Assembly (NCBI GenBank): GCA_003520105.1
Contig: DOVL01000303.1
Location: forward strand, 1-9,186
DNA length: 9,186 nucleotides
Direction of reading: 5' to 3'
Source: Lachnospiraceae bacterium
Lineage (GTDB): Bacteria > Bacillota > Clostridia > Lachnospirales > Lachnospiraceae
Part shown: one piece after another, positions 5,458 through 9,186 of the stretch
Numbering within the stretch: position 1 is the stretch's first letter
Layout of the letters: each line of letters starts with the position of its first letter
Made by a program: the position numbers and the translations under genes
The notes under the pieces: model-generated
Seen by the model: only the letters and a program-made list of their open reading frames with translations
Database searches by the model: none
What the model was told of the DNA's origin: nothing

Positions 5458-6198
5458 ATGGCATTACTAGAAATAAGAAATCTGACAGTAAATGTCGGTG
5501 ATAAGACTATTCTTAAAAATATTTCCCTTGATATCGAGAAAGGTGAGACCCATGTACTTATGGGACCTAACGGTGCGGGAAAATCAACTCTCGGAAACGC
5601 AATAATGGGCAACGAGAATTACATGGTTGAGAGCGGAGAGATACGTTTCAACGGTGAGGATATCGTTTCGGACAGTGTTACCGATAGAGCAAAGAAGGGT
5701 ATCTTCCTTTCTTTCCAGAATCCTATCGAGGTTCCGGGTATAACACTTTCAAACTTCATCAGAAATGCCAAGGATGAGGTTACAGGTAAGAAAAATCGTA
5801 TCTGGGCATTCAGAAAAGAGCTTGAGGAGAAGATGAAGCTTCTCAATATGGACAAGTCCTATGCAGACAGAGATCTGAATGTTGGTTTTTCGGGTGGTGA
5901 GAAGAAGAAGTCGGAGATACTTCAGATGCTTATGCTTAACCCTCTTCTTGCTATACTTGATGAGACTGATTCAGGACTTGATGTTGATGCGGTAAGAACC
6001 GTTTCGGAAGGTGTAAGAGATTTCCAGGAGAAGGGCGAGGGCGCTCTCCTCATTATCACACACAGCACGAGAATACTGGAAGCTCTCAGAGTTGACAAGA
6101 CTCACGTTTTAGTAAACGGAAACATAGTAAAATCAGGCGATGCATCTCTTGTAAATGAGATCAATGAGGGCGGTTTTGAGAAATACCTTGAGGCATAG
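5458..6198 (+). CDS. sufC: Fe-S cluster assembly ATPase SufC
   Basis: ABC-type ATPase of the cytosolic SufBC2D scaffold. ATP binding by the SufC dimer drives conformational changes in SufB-SufD during iron-sulfur cluster assembly. The 246-residue protein has an intact nucleotide site: Walker A GPNGAGKST at residues 36-44, Q-loop SFQNP with Q87, signature FSGGEKKKSEILQM at 144-157 (the SufC-typical form), Walker B LAILDE at 164-169 followed by the TDSGLD D-loop, and the H-loop His202 in THST. Length is normal for SufC. AGGAGG at 5446-5451, six bases before the ATG, is the strongest ribosome binding site in the window. It is the first gene of a sufCBDS cluster, and sufB starts three bases after its stop. 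No regulator gene of the Rrf2 family precedes it; the upstream neighbour is the SbcC-like gene. Confidence 0.97.
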   Translation: MALLEIRNLTVNVGDKTILKNISLDIEKGETHVLMGPNGAGKSTLGNAIMGNENYMVESGEIRFNGEDIVSDSVTDRAKKGIFLSFQNPIEVPGITLSNFIRNAKDEVTGKKNRIWAFRKELEEKMKLLNMDKSYADRDLNVGFSGGEKKKSEILQMLMLNPLLAILDETDSGLDVDAVRTVSEGVRDFQEKGEGALLIITHSTRILEALRVDKTHVLVNGNIVKSGDASLVNEINEGGFEKYLEA

Positions 6199-6201
6199 AA
6201 T

Positions 6202-7611
6202 ATGAAAGAAAAAACATACGTAGAAGATATAAACAGAAATATGTATGACTTCAGATTCGAGGAAAATGACTTCTACAAGGTTAAGGAAGGCCTTGACCCG
6301 GAGATAGTAAAGCAGATCTCGAAAGAGAAAAACGATCCTGAATGGATGGCGGAGTTCAGACTGAAGTCACTGGAAATATACAACAAGATCGGTATCCCTG
6401 AGTGGGGTCCTCCAATCGATGGCCTTCACATGGACAATATTGTAACCTACGTGAAGCCTAAGGATAACAAGATGAGCGCAACCTGGGATGAGGTTCCGGA
6501 GGATATCAAGGACACATTTGAGAGACTTGGTATTCCGAAGGCAGAGAGAGAATCACTCGCAGGTGTCGGAGCACAGTATGATTCCGAGCTTGTTTATCAT
6601 AATATCCGTGAGGAGGTTGCGGCACAGGGAGTAATCTATACAGACCTTGAGTCTGCAATGCACGGTGAGTACGGAGATATGATAAGAGAGCATTTTATGA
6701 CTCTCATACCTCCGACGGATCATAAGTTCGCAGCACTTCATGGGGCTGTTTGGTCAGGCGGTTCCTTCGTATATGTTCCGCCGGGAGTAAAGGTTGAGAT
6801 ACCGCTTCAGTCATATTTCCGACTGAATGCACCGGGCGCGGGACAGTTCGAGCATACACTTATCATAGTTGATGAAGGAGCAGACCTGCATTTCATAGAG
6901 GGATGTTCGGCTCCTAAATATAACGTTGCAAACCTTCATGCAGGTGCGGTTGAGCTCTTCGTAGGAAAGAACGCGAAGCTCAGATATTCTACGATCGAGA
7001 ACTGGTCAAAGAATATGTATAACCTGAACACCAAGAGAGCAATCATCGGTGAGAATGCCAAGATGGAGTGGGTTTCCGGTTCGTTCGGATCACATGTTTC
7101 ATACCTCTATCCGATGACTATCCTTAAGGGTGATAATTCCAAGATGGAATATACCGGAATAACCTTTGCAGGCCATGATCAGAATCTTGATACCGGCTTC
7201 AAGGTTACACACATCGGTAAAAATACAAGCTCGGCAGTAAATGCAAAATCGATCAGTAAGGACGGAGGAATAAGCACCTTCAGAAGCTCTGTTGTTGTCA
7301 ATGCCGGAGCAAAGGGCGCGAAGTCTGCAGTTGATTGTTCATCACTTATGCTTGATGACATATCACAGTCAGATACTATTCCTGCTATGGATATAAGGAC
7401 TTCGGATGCGGATATCGGACATGAGGCGAAGATCGGACGTATCAGTGATGATGCTGTATTTTACCTTATGTCGAGAGGTATCTCTGAGGAAGATGCGAGG
7501 GCGATGATCGTTAGCGGCTTCGCAGATAATGTTAGTAAGGAACTTCCGCTTGAGTATGCGGTTGAGATGAACAATCTCATCCGTCTCGAGATGAAGGGCA
7601 GTATCGGATAA
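6202..7611 (+). CDS. sufB: Fe-S cluster assembly scaffold protein SufB
   Basis: Core subunit of the SufBC2D scaffold, on which the cluster is built in the cytosol. The 469-residue protein shows the SufB N-terminal region with YHNIREEVAAQGVIYTDLE (132-150), the beta-helix core beginning near VWSGGSFVYVPPGVKVEIP (183-201), EGCSAP with Cys235 (233-238), and the C-terminal SufC-contact region SDTIPAMDI (390-398), HEAKIGRISDD (407-417), FYLMSRGISEE (420-430) and the final EYAVEMNNLIRLEMKGSIG. His407-Glu408 match the HE pair needed in SufB. The cysteine used by E. coli SufB at position 405 is not present in the DDISQSDTIP segment, which is the usual Firmicute form as I recall it. GAGG at 6190-6193 inside the end of sufC, with a three-base gap between the genes, implies translational coupling. 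Confidence 0.97.
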   Translation: MKEKTYVEDINRNMYDFRFEENDFYKVKEGLDPEIVKQISKEKNDPEWMAEFRLKSLEIYNKIGIPEWGPPIDGLHMDNIVTYVKPKDNKMSATWDEVPEDIKDTFERLGIPKAERESLAGVGAQYDSELVYHNIREEVAAQGVIYTDLESAMHGEYGDMIREHFMTLIPPTDHKFAALHGAVWSGGSFVYVPPGVKVEIPLQSYFRLNAPGAGQFEHTLIIVDEGADLHFIEGCSAPKYNVANLHAGAVELFVGKNAKLRYSTIENWSKNMYNLNTKRAIIGENAKMEWVSGSFGSHVSYLYPMTILKGDNSKMEYTGITFAGHDQNLDTGFKVTHIGKNTSSAVNAKSISKDGGISTFRSSVVVNAGAKGAKSAVDCSSLMLDDISQSDTIPAMDIRTSDADIGHEAKIGRISDDAVFYLMSRGISEEDARAMIVSGFADNVSKELPLEYAVEMNNLIRLEMKGSIG

Positions 7612-7620
7612 GGAGAAAAT

Positions 7621-8739
7621 ATGACAGAGAATGTTGTAAAAGTTAACAGACTGCCTGCCATGACATGGAACTGGCTGAAGATGAATGATGATCTCTTCGA
7701 TACAGCCGGATTAAGTGCAGCGGGCGAAATAGATGCGGTCTACCCGGATGGTTTCGTAAATGAAACAGCGTCTGCTGAGGAGATAGAAAACCTTATCACT
7801 GTAGAAACCGGAATGGGACCGGAGTTAGCAGCAGTAGTCGGAGGTTTGGCTACCGTTGCTTCAGAGTCTGACGCCGGAAGTATTATAGCCGATGGCTGTG
7901 TGATAGTCGCAGGCAGCGGAGTTAAGGAGAGTAAAGCTATACGACTGAAGCATAATGCTTATGATGAGAACGGTGTGGGCAGAAACTTCATCGTTGCCAG
8001 AGAAGACAGCGAGGTATATGTCATAGCAGATATGACGGATATTCCTGATAATGTAAGCAGTACCGGAGTAGTGACCAAGGTTCTTGTTAAGGATAGAGCC
8101 AGAGTTAAGCTTGTAGAAGTGTATAAAGCCGGAGAGGACAGCAGAGTATTTACGGATATCGGAGCTACTGTTGGTGAGGACGGACAGTTCGAGCTTGTTC
8201 AGGTATTCCTTGGGGGCAAGAATGTAAATGCAGGCTGTCAGGTGGCTCTTAAGGGAGATAGGGCAGATTTCACCGAGTACACTGCTTATGATGCACCTGC
8301 CGGTTCAAAATATGATTTTAATTATGTTGCCAGACATTTCGGCAAGGACACGACAGCAGATATGCATGCCAATGGTGTAATGCATGAAAAAGCTGAGAAG
8401 ACCATGAGACAGACCATTGATTTCCTTCGCGGATGCGCTGGTTCAAAGGGAGCGGAGAGAGAAGAGGTACTTCTCCTGGATGATGACATGGTCAACAAGA
8501 CCGTTCCGCTGATACTTTGTAAGGAAGAGGATGTTGAAGGCGAGCACGGTGCTTCGATCGGTAAGCTTTCGGAGGAGGTTCTCTTCTATCTCAGGACCAG
8601 AGGACTTTCCGATGAGGAAATATACAGACTTATGGCCAGCGGAAGACTTATGTCGGTTGTTTCGAAGATCGGCGATGAGGAAACCGAGAAGAAGATGTCT
8701 GAACTGATACTTGGCGAGTCTGAAGAAGAAGCTGAATGA
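7621..8739 (+). CDS. sufD: Fe-S cluster assembly protein SufD
   Basis: Second beta-helix subunit of the SufBC2D scaffold, forming the SufB-SufD heterodimer implicated in iron delivery and cluster formation. The 372-residue protein starts with the clostridial-type LPAMTWNWLKMND (11-23) and has a diverged middle. Its C-terminal half holds the SufBD signatures: RQTIDFLRGCAGSKGAEREE (263-282), the acidic LLLDDDMVNKTVPLILC (284-300), GEHGASIGKL with His309 (307-316; the equivalent of the conserved His of E. coli SufD), and LFYLRTRGLSDEE (321-333). It lacks the full N-terminal region of SufB, which separates it from that paralogue. The C-terminus is a charged tail ending in acidic residues. AAGGAG at 7610-7615 overlaps the sufB stop codon and lies five bases before the ATG, so sufB and sufD are tightly linked. 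Confidence 0.94.
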   Translation: MTENVVKVNRLPAMTWNWLKMNDDLFDTAGLSAAGEIDAVYPDGFVNETASAEEIENLITVETGMGPELAAVVGGLATVASESDAGSIIADGCVIVAGSGVKESKAIRLKHNAYDENGVGRNFIVAREDSEVYVIADMTDIPDNVSSTGVVTKVLVKDRARVKLVEVYKAGEDSRVFTDIGATVGEDGQFELVQVFLGGKNVNAGCQVALKGDRADFTEYTAYDAPAGSKYDFNYVARHFGKDTTADMHANGVMHEKAEKTMRQTIDFLRGCAGSKGAEREEVLLLDDDMVNKTVPLILCKEEDVEGEHGASIGKLSEEVLFYLRTRGLSDEEIYRLMASGRLMSVVSKIGDEETEKKMSELILGESEEEAE

Positions 8740-8766
8740 TCGACGCCTGACAGACAGATTATTTGA

Positions 8767-8795
8767 TTGACATGGCGGGTCATTGTTGATCATAT
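8767..8795 (+). promoter_or_regulatory. Possible internal promoter before sufS
   Basis: The 88-base gap between sufD and sufS is the largest within the suf cluster. It holds a perfect TTGACA (8767-8772) with TCATAT (8790-8795) 17 bases downstream, only three of six to TATAAT. It could give extra sufS transcript or be chance. AGGGAGA (8817-8823) is the sufS ribosome binding site. No terminator is seen in the gap. Confidence 0.2.
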
Positions 8796-8827
8796 GTATC
8801 ATAATGATGAGCGATTAGGGAGAACAA

Positions 8828-9186
8828 ATGAGTATTGATATAAAAGAAGTCAGAAAGGATTTCCCTTTCTTTAAGAAAAATACACTTGCATATCTGGACA
8901 ATTCCGCAACCTCGCAGAAGCCGGATTCGGTTATAAAGGCTGAGGCGGATTTCTATGAGAATCTGAATGCCAATCCTTTCAGAGGGCTTTACCAGCTTTC
9001 GATTGATGCAACGGATGCTTATGAGGATGCCAGAAGAACGGTTCAGAGATTCATAAATGCATCGTCAAGACGCGAGATCATATTTACAAGAAATGCATCT
9101 GAAAGCCTTAATCTTGTTGCTGCATCTCTTGGAGAAATGGTTCTCGGAGAGGGCGATGAGGTGATCACAACCGTTGTCGAGCATCA
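8828..9186 (+). CDS. sufS: Cysteine desulfurase SufS, 5' part (cut by window end)
   Basis: PLP-dependent enzyme that takes sulfur from cysteine and passes it, usually through SufU in Firmicutes, to the SufBCD scaffold. Only the first 119 codons are present, the protein reading on past the window edge. The visible part is typical of group II desulfurases: VRKDFPFF near residue 8, LAYLDNSATSQKP (about 20-32) including the LDN-A-T-QKP substrate-side motif, then NANPFRGLYQLS (about 47-58), a YEDARRTVQRFI helix, IIFTRNASESLNLVA (about 85-99) with the PLP phosphate-binding region, and EVITTVVEH at the edge, just before the usual EHHSN histidine. The PLP lysine and catalytic Cys lie beyond the window. 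AGGGAGA (8817-8823), four bases before the ATG, supports the start. sufU would be expected next. Confidence 0.95.
   Translation, partial: MSIDIKEVRKDFPFFKKNTLAYLDNSATSQKPDSVIKAEADFYENLNANPFRGLYQLSIDATDAYEDARRTVQRFINASSRREIIFTRNASESLNLVAASLGEMVLGEGDEVITTVVEH

Noticed and set aside
6202..7611. SufB missing the E. coli Cys405 equivalent as a possible defect
   Set aside because: Firmicute SufB proteins typically lack it at this position; the HE pair and EGCSAP are intact, so the protein looks functional.
1..9186. CRISPR array, tRNA or rRNA genes, insertion sequences or transposase fragments
   Set aside because: No regularly spaced direct repeats, cloverleaf or CCA-ending tRNA-like segments, rRNA motifs, or transposase-like frames were seen on either strand by reading.

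Overview
The window looks like a core-genome segment of a Gram-positive anaerobe of the class Clostridia, most likely family Lachnospiraceae. The reasons are a DUF6145-type small protein that I recognise from that family, the SUF gene order sufC-sufB-sufD-sufS typical of Clostridia, a type III (CoaX) pantothenate kinase next to dusB, strong AGGAGG-type ribosome binding sites, and heavy AGA use for arginine. The genus cannot be fixed from the sequence. All genes are on the + strand.

Layout. (1) 1-2351: a DUF6145 gene, coaX (coenzyme A synthesis) and dusB (tRNA dihydrouridine synthase). The two gaps in this block (319-547 and 1313-1406) hold related structured elements: a long outer stem around a nearly identical core motif. 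One base pair covaries between the copies, and G-U pairs fit an RNA read on the + strand. The first copy carries an extra array of five short hairpins. (2) 2352-5277: after a gap with a candidate promoter overlapped by a 6+6 dyad come two directly abutting genes. They encode a YhaO/SbcD(Mre11)-like and a YhaN/SbcC(Rad50)-like protein. Both reading frames are intact and the family framework is clear, but almost every catalytic residue is replaced in both. In the nuclease subunit only one of the seven expected metal ligands remains. In the ATPase subunit the Walker A lysine and glycines, the Walker B glutamate, the signature motif and the H-loop histidine are all lost. (3) 5278-5457: a gap with several mutually exclusive hairpins and a possible promoter. 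(4) 5458-9186: the iron-sulfur cluster assembly operon sufC, sufB, sufD and the start of sufS, which is cut by the window end. These look fully functional.

The suf genes work together: the SufBC2D scaffold (SufC being the ATPase) receives sulfur from SufS. CoaX and DusB are independent housekeeping enzymes. The item most worth attention is the doubly degenerate SbcD/SbcC-like pair, which looks like a retained non-catalytic, membrane-anchored Mre11-Rad50-type complex of unknown role. The second is the covarying intergenic RNA-like element family around coaX.
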